Shown piece by piece: positions 27,596 through 35,688 of a stretch of 64,000 nt of DNA. The DNA is from Bacteroidaceae bacterium (lineage in GTDB: Bacteria > Bacteroidota > Bacteroidia > Bacteroidales > Bacteroidaceae). Made by a program: the position numbers and the translations under genes. The notes beneath the pieces were generated by a model, which did no database searches, was not told the DNA's origin, and was given only the letters and a program-made list of their open reading frames with translations. Numbering within the stretch: position 1 is the first letter of the stretch; each line of letters begins with the position of its first letter. The DNA is taken from NCBI GenBank assembly GCA_017451645.1, contig JAFTNZ010000019.1, positions 1-64,000 on the forward strand. Reading direction: 5' to 3'.

Positions 27596-29692
27596 ATGCT
27601 CGACCTTGCCGCACGCGACATCATGTATCTGCCGGGAGTAGGCCCCAATCGGGCGGCCATGCTCAATAAAGAATTGTCCATCCGCTCCCTGCATGACTTG
27701 TTGTACTATTTCCCTTACAAATACATTGACCGTAGCCGTCTCTACTACGTACACGAAATAGATGGCAATATGCCCTACATCCAGCTCAAAGGGCAGATTC
27801 TGAGTTTTGAGGAGACAGGCACAGGTTATCGCAAGCGTCTGGTGGCACATTTTTCAGATGGTACGGGAGTTGTGGATCTTGTCTGGTTTCAGGGATTGAA
27901 GTTTGTCACCGGGAAGTACAAGTTGCGCACCGATTACATTGTCTTCGGAAAGCCTGCAGTCTTCGGCGGACGGGTCAATATCGCTCATCCGGATATCGAT
28001 CCGGCGGACGAATTGCAACTCTCCAATATGGGATTGCAACCCTATTACAATACTACGGAGAAGATGAAACGGGCCGGACTCAATTCGCATGCCATCGAAA
28101 AACTGATGTCCAATCTGATGGGGATTATCAAAGAGCCGATGCCTGAAACACTTCCGCCCGACATCATCAGCCACAATCATTTGCCTTCACTCACTGAGGC
28201 TCTCACGAATATTCATTTTCCCAAAAGTGCCGAAGAGTTGAGACGGGCACAATACCGTCTGAAGTTTGAAGAACTCTTCTTTGTGCAGCTCAACATTCTT
28301 CGCTACATGAAAGAGCGTCAGCAACGCTACCGGGGCTTTGTCTTTGGCAGGGTGGGGGAAACCTTCAACACCTTTTATTCACAGAACCTTCCCTTTGAAC
28401 TTACTGGAGCGCAGAAGCGTGTCATTCGTGAAATACGCAAGGATATGGGCAGCGGACGGCAGATGAATCGTCTTCTGCAGGGCGATGTCGGCAGTGGCAA
28501 GACGTTGGTGGCACTGATGTCTATGCTCATTGCGCTCGACAACGGTTTTCAGGCTTGCATGATGGCACCTACGGAAATATTGGCCGGACAGCATTACGAC
28601 ACCGTCAGCCGGATGCTCTGTGGCATGAATGTGCGGGTAGAACTGCTGACAGGCAGCATCAAGGGGAAACGTCGTGCAGAGATACTCGACGGAGTGCTTA
28701 CCGGGCAGGTACACATTCTCATAGGCACTCATGCTGTGTTGGAGGACACTGTCACCTTCTCCCGGTTGGGCATGGCAGTCATTGACGAACAGCACCGCTT
28801 CGGTGTGGCACAACGTGCCAAACTTTGGGGCAAGAGCACAACACCTCCTCATGTCCTGGTGATGACGGCCACACCCATTCCACGCACATTGGCCATGACG
28901 CTTTATGGCGATTTGGATGTCTCCATCATCGACGAACTTCCTCCCGGGCGCAAACCTATCCTTACTGTTCATCAGTTTGACAACCGGCGGGCATCACTTT
29001 ACAGCGACATACGCGGGCAGATTCGCGAAGGGCGTCAGGTATATGTTGTCTATCCCCTCATCAAAGAGAGTGAGAAGATGGATTTGAAAAATCTTGAAGA
29101 CGGCTACAACACCATTTGCGAAGTCTTTCCCGAATACAAGGTGTGCAAGGTGCACGGACAGATGAAGCCTGCAGAAAAGGAGGCGGAGATGCAGCGGTTT
29201 GTCTCCGGTGAAACACAAATTATGGTGGCCACTACGGTGATAGAGGTTGGGGTGAATGTTCCCAATGCCTCCGTAATGGTCATTGAGAATGCCGAACGTT
29301 TCGGACTTTCGCAACTTCATCAGCTACGCGGACGGGTAGGACGCGGAGCCGATCAGTCTTATTGTATTCTTGTTACCGGCTACAGACTCTCCGAAGACAC
29401 CCGCAAGCGCATTGAGATTATGGTACAGACCAACGATGGCTTTGAGATAGCGGAAGCCGACTTGAAACTTCGTGGGCCTGGAGATCTCGAAGGAACCCAA
29501 CAAAGTGGTGTGGCTTTCGACTTGAAGATAGCCAACATTACCCGCGATAGCCAATTGCTTCAGCATGTACGTGGCATAGCTCGCGAGGTAGTGGAAGCCG
29601 ACCCTGAAGGTACAGCTCCACAAAATGCTCCCATGTGGGAAAGGCTCCGTTTCATGCGCAAGAGCAATGTCGATTGGTCGGCCATCAGTTAA
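27596..29692 (+). CDS. recG: ATP-dependent DNA helicase RecG
   Basis: This 698-residue protein processes stalled forks and Holliday junctions. The N-terminal wedge domain with an OB fold fills about residues 1-270. Helicase motifs follow: LLQGDVGSGKTLVAL (Walker A), VIDEQHRFG (DExH), MTATPIPRTLAMTLYG, and QLRGRVGRGADQSYC (motif VI). It is last in the plus-strand run. The accessory island begins right after its stop, and no terminator is evident. Confidence 0.96.
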   Translation: MLDLAARDIMYLPGVGPNRAAMLNKELSIRSLHDLLYYFPYKYIDRSRLYYVHEIDGNMPYIQLKGQILSFEETGTGYRKRLVAHFSDGTGVVDLVWFQGLKFVTGKYKLRTDYIVFGKPAVFGGRVNIAHPDIDPADELQLSNMGLQPYYNTTEKMKRAGLNSHAIEKLMSNLMGIIKEPMPETLPPDIISHNHLPSLTEALTNIHFPKSAEELRRAQYRLKFEELFFVQLNILRYMKERQQRYRGFVFGRVGETFNTFYSQNLPFELTGAQKRVIREIRKDMGSGRQMNRLLQGDVGSGKTLVALMSMLIALDNGFQACMMAPTEILAGQHYDTVSRMLCGMNVRVELLTGSIKGKRRAEILDGVLTGQVHILIGTHAVLEDTVTFSRLGMAVIDEQHRFGVAQRAKLWGKSTTPPHVLVMTATPIPRTLAMTLYGDLDVSIIDELPPGRKPILTVHQFDNRRASLYSDIRGQIREGRQVYVVYPLIKESEKMDLKNLEDGYNTICEVFPEYKVCKVHGQMKPAEKEAEMQRFVSGETQIMVATTVIEVGVNVPNASVMVIENAERFGLSQLHQLRGRVGRGADQSYCILVTGYRLSEDTRKRIEIMVQTNDGFEIAEADLKLRGPGDLEGTQQSGVAFDLKIANITRDSQLLQHVRGIAREVVEADPEGTAPQNAPMWERLRFMRKSNVDWSAIS

Positions 29693-29715
29693 CGAATAGG
29701 GGCTGTCTTTTTCTG

Positions 29716-29884
29716 ATTTCAGTGGTTCTTCTGCAATTTAGTTGAAAGTTCAGCTCTCATTTTTTTGGCAGTATAACTCCATCAGCCATTTAATATATAC
29801 TCCGTTAGCAAAGTAATATATACTCCGTTGGCAAAGTAAGTGCTCTTTCTTTTTTCATCTAAATTGCAGAAGAACCATTTCAGT
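29716..29884. mobile_element. 153-bp MITE with 8-bp target duplication (ISL3-like ends)
   Basis: The element spans 29724-29876. The left end GGTTCTTCTGCAATTTA and the right end TAAATTGCAGAAGAACC are perfect inverted repeats of 17 bp. Both flanks carry the same 8 bp, ATTTCAGT (29716-29723 and 29877-29884), a target-site duplication. End sequence and 8-bp duplication resemble ISL3-family insertion sequences. No transposase is encoded, so it is a non-autonomous element that moved by a transposase in trans. Inside lies a 23-bp tandem repeat (29791-29836). It interrupts a gene remnant. Confidence 0.88.
29791..29836. repeat. 23-bp direct repeat, two copies, inside the MITE
   Basis: TAATATATACTCCGTTRGCAAAG occurs twice head to tail (29791-29813 and 29814-29836) with one base changed. 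A degenerate third copy may precede it (GTATAACTCCATCAGCCA, 29771-29788). Confidence 0.85.
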
Positions 29885-30081
29885 GGACGGTTTTCTGTTT
29901 CATAGTCTAAATCAATAGACACCTTTTTTGAAAGCTCCCTGAAAGTCTTTACACTTTCGTCATTTCCATCCTGATATTGTGTTTGACGGTATTCAGCCAT
30001 CCGGTGCGAATGCTGACCTCTGAACACGGCCACGGTGTTTTCCACCGCATTCGTCTGATACTGTTGGATTTTAAATTTCAT
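29885..30081 (-). pseudogene. 5' remnant of a helicase/type III Res-like gene, cut by the MITE
   Basis: From ATG at 30081 (MKFKIQQYQTNAVENTVAVF) about 65 codons remain before the MITE. The start resembles N-termini of type III Res/DEAD helicase subunits, which begin with a similar FKIQQYQT-AVE pattern. That link is from memory and moderate. Inside the MITE the frame runs on to a stop at 29782. With the MITE removed, the frame continues only into the antisense of recG, so the 3' part of the gene was lost independently. Its ATG overlaps the zeta-like toxin gene by 11 bases. Confidence 0.55.
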
Positions 30082-30691
30082 CTTCGGTGTCGGGTAATAT
30101 GGCTTGTGCCCATTCAGGCACATCGGTTACATACATTTTACCCATAACACCATTCACTAAACGGAATTGTAGTTTTGCTTCTTCTCCATCCACTGAGTTG
30201 TCATAGACATAGAGACGGTCAACAAAACAGGAAACCTTTATGCAATTATAGATAGATTTTCTGTATCTCGAAACGATTTTGGTAATAGGAACATCATGTC
30301 CTCCTTTCATTACACGACCTGCTATTCGCGCCGCATTGATAGTCGGATTTGCAGTAGCAATAAAGAAAACTCTTATAAAGAAGCCCGCTTCCTTTGCACG
30401 CAAGATGAAATCGACTTTATCGTCTGCAGACATCACCGTTTCAAAGATGAGACTTCGCTTTTCAGCCAAACATCTTTCTCTCCATTCAGCACAATAGTTT
30501 GCGGCACTAAGCACTGCTTCTTTGGAGTTCCAATCTCCAAACATCTCTTTTGCCACATTGTCTGGATTAACATATACAGAATCCTCTACCCATTCATGTT
30601 TTAGGAGTCGTGAAGTCACTGAAGTCTTCCCCGACCCGTTAGGTCCGGCAATAACAATCAGCAACGGACGGTGCTCTGTTGCATTACCCAT
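30071..30691 (-). CDS. Zeta-toxin-like P-loop kinase
   Basis: This 206-residue protein has a Walker A (VIAGPNGSGKTSVTSRLL, about residues 13-30), then DSVYVNPDNVAKEMFG and SLIFETVMSADDKVDFI, the pattern of zeta toxins, which phosphorylate UDP-N-acetyl sugars. The catalytic activity is inferred. Its ATG overlaps the upstream antitoxin-like gene by 8 bases, the usual toxin-antitoxin layout. Such proteins are also found as plain kinases, so toxicity is not proven. Confidence 0.85.
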   Translation of the reverse strand: MGNATEHRPLLIVIAGPNGSGKTSVTSRLLKHEWVEDSVYVNPDNVAKEMFGDWNSKEAVLSAANYCAEWRERCLAEKRSLIFETVMSADDKVDFILRAKEAGFFIRVFFIATANPTINAARIAGRVMKGGHDVPITKIVSRYRKSIYNCIKVSCFVDRLYVYDNSVDGEEAKLQFRLVNGVMGKMYVTDVPEWAQAILPDTEDEI

Positions 30692-30893
30692 TGACTATAC
30701 AGGTTTGACGGTTCGACCATTCTTTCTTTATCGCTCTTGCTTCGCGATTCAAAGATTCGAAAAACTCACCCATTGCCTTCTCGTTACTTTCACGAGCTTC
30801 TTGGGCAACTTCTTTCATCAGTTGGCTTAGCATTTCATCACTTGGCTCTTCACCAACACCGAATCTGTATGATTTCATTTCCTTCTCTGACAT
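30684..30893 (-). CDS. Putative antitoxin partner of the zeta-like kinase
   Basis: This is a 69-residue acidic protein rich in E and K (SDEMLSQLMKEVAQEARESN), likely all-helical, with no DNA-binding motif seen. It lies directly upstream of the kinase and overlaps it by 8 bases. It is preceded by AAAGGAG with 7 bases to the ATG, an unusually good Shine-Dalgarno sequence for Bacteroidota. Antitoxin is a call by context, not by homology. Confidence 0.68.
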   Translation of the reverse strand: MSEKEMKSYRFGVGEEPSDEMLSQLMKEVAQEARESNEKAMGEFFESLNREARAIKKEWSNRQTCIVNG

Positions 30894-30919
30894 AATCGTC
30901 TCCTTTCTTGTCTCATCTG

Positions 30920-30927
30920 CAAAAATA
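30920..30927 (-). promoter_or_regulatory. Toxin-antitoxin promoter, -7 box
   Basis: TATTTTTG on the minus strand fits TAnnTTTG, 26 bases upstream of the antitoxin ATG. No -33 TTTG is seen at the usual place. Confidence 0.4.
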
Positions 30928-31003
30928 ACAAGTTTATTTCATTAGTGAATGATATTATGGTAGTTTTTTCTCTATTTTCTCTCTTTTTCGTCCTTGTAAA
31001 CTG

Positions 31004-31051
31004 TTAACTCCGCTCTCCTACCGTGTTTGTTCGGTTTGCGAACGGAGTTAA
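31004..31051. repeat. Inverted repeat between TA pair and DUF4160-like gene
   Basis: TTAACTCCG (31004-31012) and CGGAGTTAA (31043-31051) are perfect complements; an inner GTTCG/CGAAC pair makes a second stem in the loop. It could be a terminator without a T run or a regulator site. The 300-base gap 30894-31196 otherwise holds only the two promoter boxes. Confidence 0.5.
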
Positions 31052-31148
31052 TGGTTTATGGGCAATTGTATTGCTATTTTGTCGAAAAGACAGATGCCAA
31101 TTTACTGAAAATTTTCGTGCCAAATTACCGAATATTGAATTATTTGAT

Positions 31149-31156
31149 TACCTTTG
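31149..31156 (+). promoter_or_regulatory. Promoter -7 box before the DUF4160-like gene
   Basis: TACCTTTG matches TAnnTTTG, 40 bases before the ATG at 31197. No matching -33 TTTG is visible. Confidence 0.45.
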
Positions 31157-31196
31157 CGTTGATAAACTAAGGTTTGATATAACTTGTTACTACTCT

Positions 31197-31492
31197 ATGG
31201 GACAGTTGGCTTTCTTGAAAATGTTCTTGTTGGTTTCAATTCCGACAGATATTAATGACAACCGTCGCCACATACACGTATTCCGGAAAGGAACAAGGCA
31301 TATGCGTTCTATTGCTAAAATATGGATTGAACAAAATGGTCGAAAGTGTGTAGAGATTGCAGATCCCAACTAAGTGCCAAGGATAATGAAATGATAGTCA
31401 ACGCCATCGAAAAGCACTGGGAGTTTATTAACGAACAGATTTCTAAAACTTTCCGAGGTGAAAAGACGAAAGTAAAGAACATAGAAAAATAA
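31197..31492 (+). pseudogene. DUF4160-like gene with a frameshift
   Basis: The frame from ATG at 31197 runs MGQLAFLKMFLLVS to NRRHIHVFRKGTRHM and AKIWIEQNGRK, then stops at CCC AAC TAA (31371-31373). One base back, the next frame continues LSAKDNEMIVNAIEKHWEFI to TAA at 31490-31492, which fits the C-terminus expected of DUF4160 proteins. So a base is missing near 31370, or a -1 shift occurs; no classic slippery heptamer is present. DUF4160 genes often pair with DUF2442 genes, as here. The partner starts 6 bases after the end. Confidence 0.7.
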
Positions 31493-31498
31493 CTGATT

Positions 31499-31738
31499 AT
31501 GTGCAAGATGAATAATGTGTCGGTAGGGATAAAGAAATTGGATTTTTCTTCATTCCGTGGAAAGATGGCTGCCTCATTGACGGATGGTCGCCAAGTCATT
31601 GTGCCTCTCAGTTTCTTTCCTGAAATCAAGAACCTTTCACTGAAGCAACGTTCCGAATGGATGATTTTGGATGACCAGTATTTTACCTTTGCCGATTTAA
31701 GCAAAGTTTATTCGGTATGTGAACTGTTAAGGCAATAA
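31499..31738 (+). CDS. DUF2442-like small protein
   Basis: This is a 79-residue protein with the DUF2442 core pattern DGRQVIVPLSFFPEIKNLS, then RSEWMILDDQYFTFADLS. DUF2442 and DUF4160 genes commonly sit side by side and have been proposed as toxin-antitoxin-like modules, without firm proof that I know of. Its partner here is frameshifted, so this gene may be an orphan survivor. ATG at 31499 is used; a later ATG (31508, MNNVSVG) is possible. Confidence 0.75.
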   Translation: MCKMNNVSVGIKKLDFSSFRGKMAASLTDGRQVIVPLSFFPEIKNLSLKQRSEWMILDDQYFTFADLSKVYSVCELLRQ

Positions 31739-31855
31739 TATCTACTTTAGAAAATCCGAACAAAAATGGTATCACGTTTATTTCTTACTGCCTTGTAATG
31801 TATAACCGAGTGGCGCAACGAGACGTTGTGACCTCTCATAAACATTCAAGGCTGT

Positions 31856-32104
31856 ATGAGCAAAAGTAGAAAACGAACCCCTATTTCTTGCTACGTTTGT
31901 TGCAAGTCGCAGAAGCGTGGCAAGCAAGCATGTAACCGCAAATTCCGTCGTCGGGAGCATCGGCTTATTAGTGTTGGTAATTACGAAAGGCTTCCTGTTT
32001 TCACCATCGAAGTCATGAATCCTTGGGATTTGGGCGGTGATGGCAAAGGGTATTTCCATGGATTACCAACGGATGAGTGGTTCATCAGGTTGATGAGGAA
32101 GTAG
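31856..32104 (+). CDS. Small basic hypothetical protein (82 aa)
   Basis: This is an 82-residue basic protein starting MSKSRKRTPISCYVCCKSQK, then KQACNRKFRRREHRLISVG, ending GLPTDEWFIRLMRK. The start resembles small proteins with an SKxxKTPI opening that occur in many bacteria near toxin or defence genes. No function is known to me. It ends 8 bases before a perfect hairpin that also ends the converging restriction operon. Evidence for coding is the terminator position and the recognisable start. Confidence 0.65.
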   Translation: MSKSRKRTPISCYVCCKSQKRGKQACNRKFRRREHRLISVGNYERLPVFTIEVMNPWDLGGDGKGYFHGLPTDEWFIRLMRK

Positions 32105-32112
32105 CATTTACC

Positions 32113-32149
32113 ATTTCGGCGTTCACTCGTTGAGGGTGAACGCCGAAAT
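32113..32149. terminator. Bidirectional hairpin terminator at the end of the defence operon
   Basis: ATTTCGGCGTTCAC (32113-32126) and GTGAACGCCGAAAT (32136-32149) form a perfect 14-bp stem with a 9-base loop. It separates the plus-strand 82-aa gene (ends 32104) from the minus-strand restriction operon (ends 32155). Confidence 0.75.
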
Positions 32150-32154
32150 TATTA

Positions 32155-32599
32155 TCACATCGGGGTATTGATAAAGACATGTTTGTTACCCCGTTTTGCC
32201 TTTATATGTTTTTTTGCATATTTATAACAATCATAACAAAGGTGCAAGTTACATGAATCATCATAAATCACTTTGCCATACTTCTTCTTTTTATGGCAAC
32301 CGTCACATATAAAAGGAGATTTGCCACGATAAGTCTGTTCGCCAAGCCTTTTATCAAGAACTCGAATTGTTTCCCTTATCCTTTTTTTATCGAATTGACA
32401 AGGAATAGTTTGGTCCTTTTTATACGGTTCCTCATGTTTTACCTTGGATAGTTCTGCCAATAATTCATTACCTTCGCTTACAACAAAAGCTCCCGGATGT
32501 GATTCTATTTTAGCTTTATTGGTTAAAGTGCTTTTCCTCATAATGTTTAAGGACTCCACCTATTATAGTCTTACCACATATTCTACATACTTTCCCCAT
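32155..32599 (-). pseudogene. Zinc-finger protein gene, split by a frameshift, last in the RM operon
   Basis: The gene probably starts at ATG 32599, 5 bases after the Res stop: MGKVCRICGKTIIGGVLKHY, then EEKHFNQ and TAA at 32516-32518. It shows CxxC and HxxxxH zinc ligands. The +1 frame overlaps and runs on as NKAKIESHPGAFVVSEGNEL to ICDGCHKKKKYG and SCNLHLCYDCYKYAK, a second Cys-rich site, ending at 32155. Joined by one skipped base, the two make one protein with zinc sites at both ends. The second frame could also be translated from ATG 32541. Function is unknown; a nuclease or DNA-binding role is only a guess. Confidence 0.6.
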
Positions 32600-32604
32600 A
32601 AATG

Positions 32605-35600
32605 TTATTTCGTTAGAAGTTCACTTAATTCCGCATATGAAGAGACTATATCAAATTTGAGATTGCCACCTGAAATGGATTCAAAATGTTTTCTTGCACA
32701 ATCAATCTTGGACTCTTCTACACCTCGCAAGTCAGCTGATTTCATTTCATACTTTGTGGCACCTTTGGTTTCTGCTACAAAATAGACGTGTTTGACCGCT
32801 CCTTCTCGGAATGCTATCGCCCAGTCGGGATTATAATGTCCCATGGGAGTATTGATATAGAAACCACGTGGAAGTTTGGTATAGACTACTACATCTTCCT
32901 GCTTCTCCAATTGTTCTGCGAATGGTTTCTCAGTTCCCACGCTATCAACTACCACCAAATCATAGAGTGATTTCACTGATTCAATGGCATTGTCACCGAG
33001 TTTACCTCTGATAGTATTCTCCGTAAAGATTGATTCATCGAAGGTGTCGTCCAACTTATGGTACTCAATATGCTTTATCACGGCAAATGCCTTTACTTCG
33101 TTGATGAGTTTGCCCACCTTGATGATAAACTCTTCAGGATTGAGTTTAAATTGATGGAAGGTTGTTTGCTTAATTCCTGTAAGTATTTCCACTATCGCTT
33201 TACGTGTAAGTCCTGTTGCTTCTACAAAGCGACCGACAAGATCATATTTAACGTTATCGCCCACAGATTCGCTCACATGAATAGTACGAACTTTTCCTGC
33301 GGTCATGGCAGTTCCAGATTCCAATGATTCCTTATCACGAATAGTCTCCAGTGTACCAGTGCCAACAATAATGCGGATTTCAGTTACACTTAGGAACTTG
33401 TCTATAGCCTTAATGGCGTTTTGCACCAATTCTGTTGTGTCAAAGTTTACTGTATAGAATGTACGTGTATTAATGCGTTTCCACAATTCCTGGAATTCTT
33501 GTTTCTTGAATTTACTTTCATCAAACTTTGCTTCACGATGCTTACGAGCGTTATCAGGTTTAAGAGCATCAGGATTAAACACCTTATCAAGAACAGAAAC
33601 AATACTTTCTTTGGCATCATTGTACTCTCCAAAGTCAAGAGTTCCTTGTTTCTTATCCTCAAAGTATTTTGGCGTAAGTTTTCCTCTTTTTACATAACCG
33701 CTTGAAATCAATTCTTCATGAACAGCTACGGCCAGAGTGGTAGAAAGTGTTTTCTTTTCGCCCGAAGCGAATACGAAGGTCTTACCTTCAAATAGATGGG
33801 CAGTGACTATAATCGGGCGAGTAGAAATAGCTTGAGCCATTTCGTCCTGCAAGCCTTTTGAGAAGTCTTCATAACTTTCACTTGCTATGATGGTAAGGAT
33901 ATTGGTATCAAATACTGCCGAACCAAGCAAGTCTTCATCTTGGCGTTCTCCGTTTTGGTTTACACACAGACGCATACCACGACCCACTTCCTGACGTTTC
34001 TTGGTTTCGTTGTCCGAATTCTTGAGCGTACAGATTTGGAATACGTTAGGATTATCCCATCCCTCTTTCAACGCAGAGTGTGAGAAAATGAAGCGCACTT
34101 GCGAACCTTTAACAGCTGGATCAAGCGACAACAAGGCTTCTTTATCCTTCATGATAAGCGTGTAAGCATCTACATCGGCACTATCCGTAGAACCACGTTC
34201 CACTTTTGAATTGATAAACTTACCCTTTTTGTCACGAGAAAAATATCCCTGATGGGTCTTGGCCACATCAATACCAGAAATGTAGCGAAGATACTTTTCA
34301 TCCCCGAACGTTGGTTGCATCTCTTGCATCACACGGATATACTCCTCCTCAAACATCTTGGCATATTCACCTAATTCGTGTCCGTCTGTGTTGTAAACAC
34401 GATAGTTCTCCACATGGTCAATAAAGAAGAGCGACAGCACCTTAATACCTTTGGGATAAAGAGAGCGTTCACGCTCGATATGAGTGCGTATCGTTTCACG
34501 TATCTGAATACGACGGATAAGTTTTTCATTGATGGAGCCAACCATTTCGCCCTCATACAAAGTAGTGTCATTGAGTAGATGGATGAATCCGTTTACTCCG
34601 TCTATGCGGTCAATGATGTATCCGTGGCGATATTCTTCTAATCCTTCACTATACTCAAACAAATCTGTTCCCTCTCCCACAAGTTTGGAAGTTTGTTTGG
34701 TACCTGATGCTGTTTTCACATCAAAACTTATTCTTGCTTGTGGTGCAGCTCCATTCTTACCTGGAATGATCTTTTCAAGATACACGAAGCCATTTGTGGC
34801 GGTAGAACCTTGTTGCTTCACACCCAACACTTCAATCTTCTTGACCAGTTTCTTGTTGAGTGCATCAATGGCATCGAGGCGATATACTTGGTTGTAGATA
34901 TCCTCCTTACGGTGTGTGGCACTATAGAGCAGAGAGAACAACGGTTTGAACTCCTTCAACTTCTGACGAGTGGCATTGTTACGGTCAGCACCCAATACAC
35001 TTTGAGGTTCGTCGATAATCAAGATAGGATTAGTAGCAGCTACTACTTGAAGTGGTACACGATAACCAAACTCTTCCAACTGTCGGGTAAATCGTTTGGC
35101 ATCCTCACCACGTGCATTGAAAGCTTGTGTATTGATAACCATCACATAGATGTTAGGGTTGGTCGCAAAACTCTCAATAGGCGAAAGGTTCTTGCTATCA
35201 TACACAAAACTTTCCATCGGTTTGTTGTACTCCTCAGCAAAGTGCTCTTTCATTATTTCAAGACTCTTCACCACACCTTCACGAATGGCAATGCTTGGCA
35301 CTACAATGATGAACTTTGTCCATCCATAGAGCTTGTTGAGTTCATACATTGTTTTGATATAGGTGTAAGTCTTACCCGTACCTGTCTCCATCTCAATGGT
35401 AAAGTTCAATCCCTCGCCCACGATATTGGTTATCGGTTCAAGGTCTTGACTCATCTGAATCTCGCAGATGTTTTGTACTAAAGATTCTTTGTCAAGCATG
35501 ATAGGCTCGTTGCGGAAAGCCGTGATGTCATTATCAAATGAGGTCTGCCGAGAATCAGTTCTTCCTCTATCATAGCGGTAGGCAAAACCATCGCTATAGC

Positions 35601-35676
35601 GTTGGCCCACGAAGATGCCAGTTACCGCACGAGCTGCATCACGCTGAAAACTTTGATGTTTGAATTTTAGTTTCAT
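32605..35676 (-). CDS. Type III-like restriction subunit Res (helicase-nuclease)
   Basis: This 1023-residue protein has an SF2 helicase core: Walker A EMETGTGKTYTY (about residues 95-106), the DExx box IIDEPQSVLG, SATHRKED, the late VGRGMRLCVNQNG, and a C-terminal PD-ExK-like nuclease (HYNPDWAIAF, then YFVAETKG). Type III Res proteins translocate or slide on DNA and cut with Mod. It starts 12 bases after the Mod stop. The order Mod then Res is canonical, but the three upstream genes are not. Nuclease residues look intact by eye. Confidence 0.93.
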   Translation of the reverse strand: MKLKFKHQSFQRDAARAVTGIFVGQRYSDGFAYRYDRGRTDSRQTSFDNDITAFRNEPIMLDKESLVQNICEIQMSQDLEPITNIVGEGLNFTIEMETGTGKTYTYIKTMYELNKLYGWTKFIIVVPSIAIREGVVKSLEIMKEHFAEEYNKPMESFVYDSKNLSPIESFATNPNIYVMVINTQAFNARGEDAKRFTRQLEEFGYRVPLQVVAATNPILIIDEPQSVLGADRNNATRQKLKEFKPLFSLLYSATHRKEDIYNQVYRLDAIDALNKKLVKKIEVLGVKQQGSTATNGFVYLEKIIPGKNGAAPQARISFDVKTASGTKQTSKLVGEGTDLFEYSEGLEEYRHGYIIDRIDGVNGFIHLLNDTTLYEGEMVGSINEKLIRRIQIRETIRTHIERERSLYPKGIKVLSLFFIDHVENYRVYNTDGHELGEYAKMFEEEYIRVMQEMQPTFGDEKYLRYISGIDVAKTHQGYFSRDKKGKFINSKVERGSTDSADVDAYTLIMKDKEALLSLDPAVKGSQVRFIFSHSALKEGWDNPNVFQICTLKNSDNETKKRQEVGRGMRLCVNQNGERQDEDLLGSAVFDTNILTIIASESYEDFSKGLQDEMAQAISTRPIIVTAHLFEGKTFVFASGEKKTLSTTLAVAVHEELISSGYVKRGKLTPKYFEDKKQGTLDFGEYNDAKESIVSVLDKVFNPDALKPDNARKHREAKFDESKFKKQEFQELWKRINTRTFYTVNFDTTELVQNAIKAIDKFLSVTEIRIIVGTGTLETIRDKESLESGTAMTAGKVRTIHVSESVGDNVKYDLVGRFVEATGLTRKAIVEILTGIKQTTFHQFKLNPEEFIIKVGKLINEVKAFAVIKHIEYHKLDDTFDESIFTENTIRGKLGDNAIESVKSLYDLVVVDSVGTEKPFAEQLEKQEDVVVYTKLPRGFYINTPMGHYNPDWAIAFREGAVKHVYFVAETKGATKYEMKSADLRGVEESKIDCARKHFESISGGNLKFDIVSSYAELSELLTK

Positions 35677-35688
35677 AGTGACAACCCA

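Noticed and set aside
29724-29876. Full insertion sequence
   Set aside because: Only 153 bases, with no transposase frame; it is a non-autonomous element.
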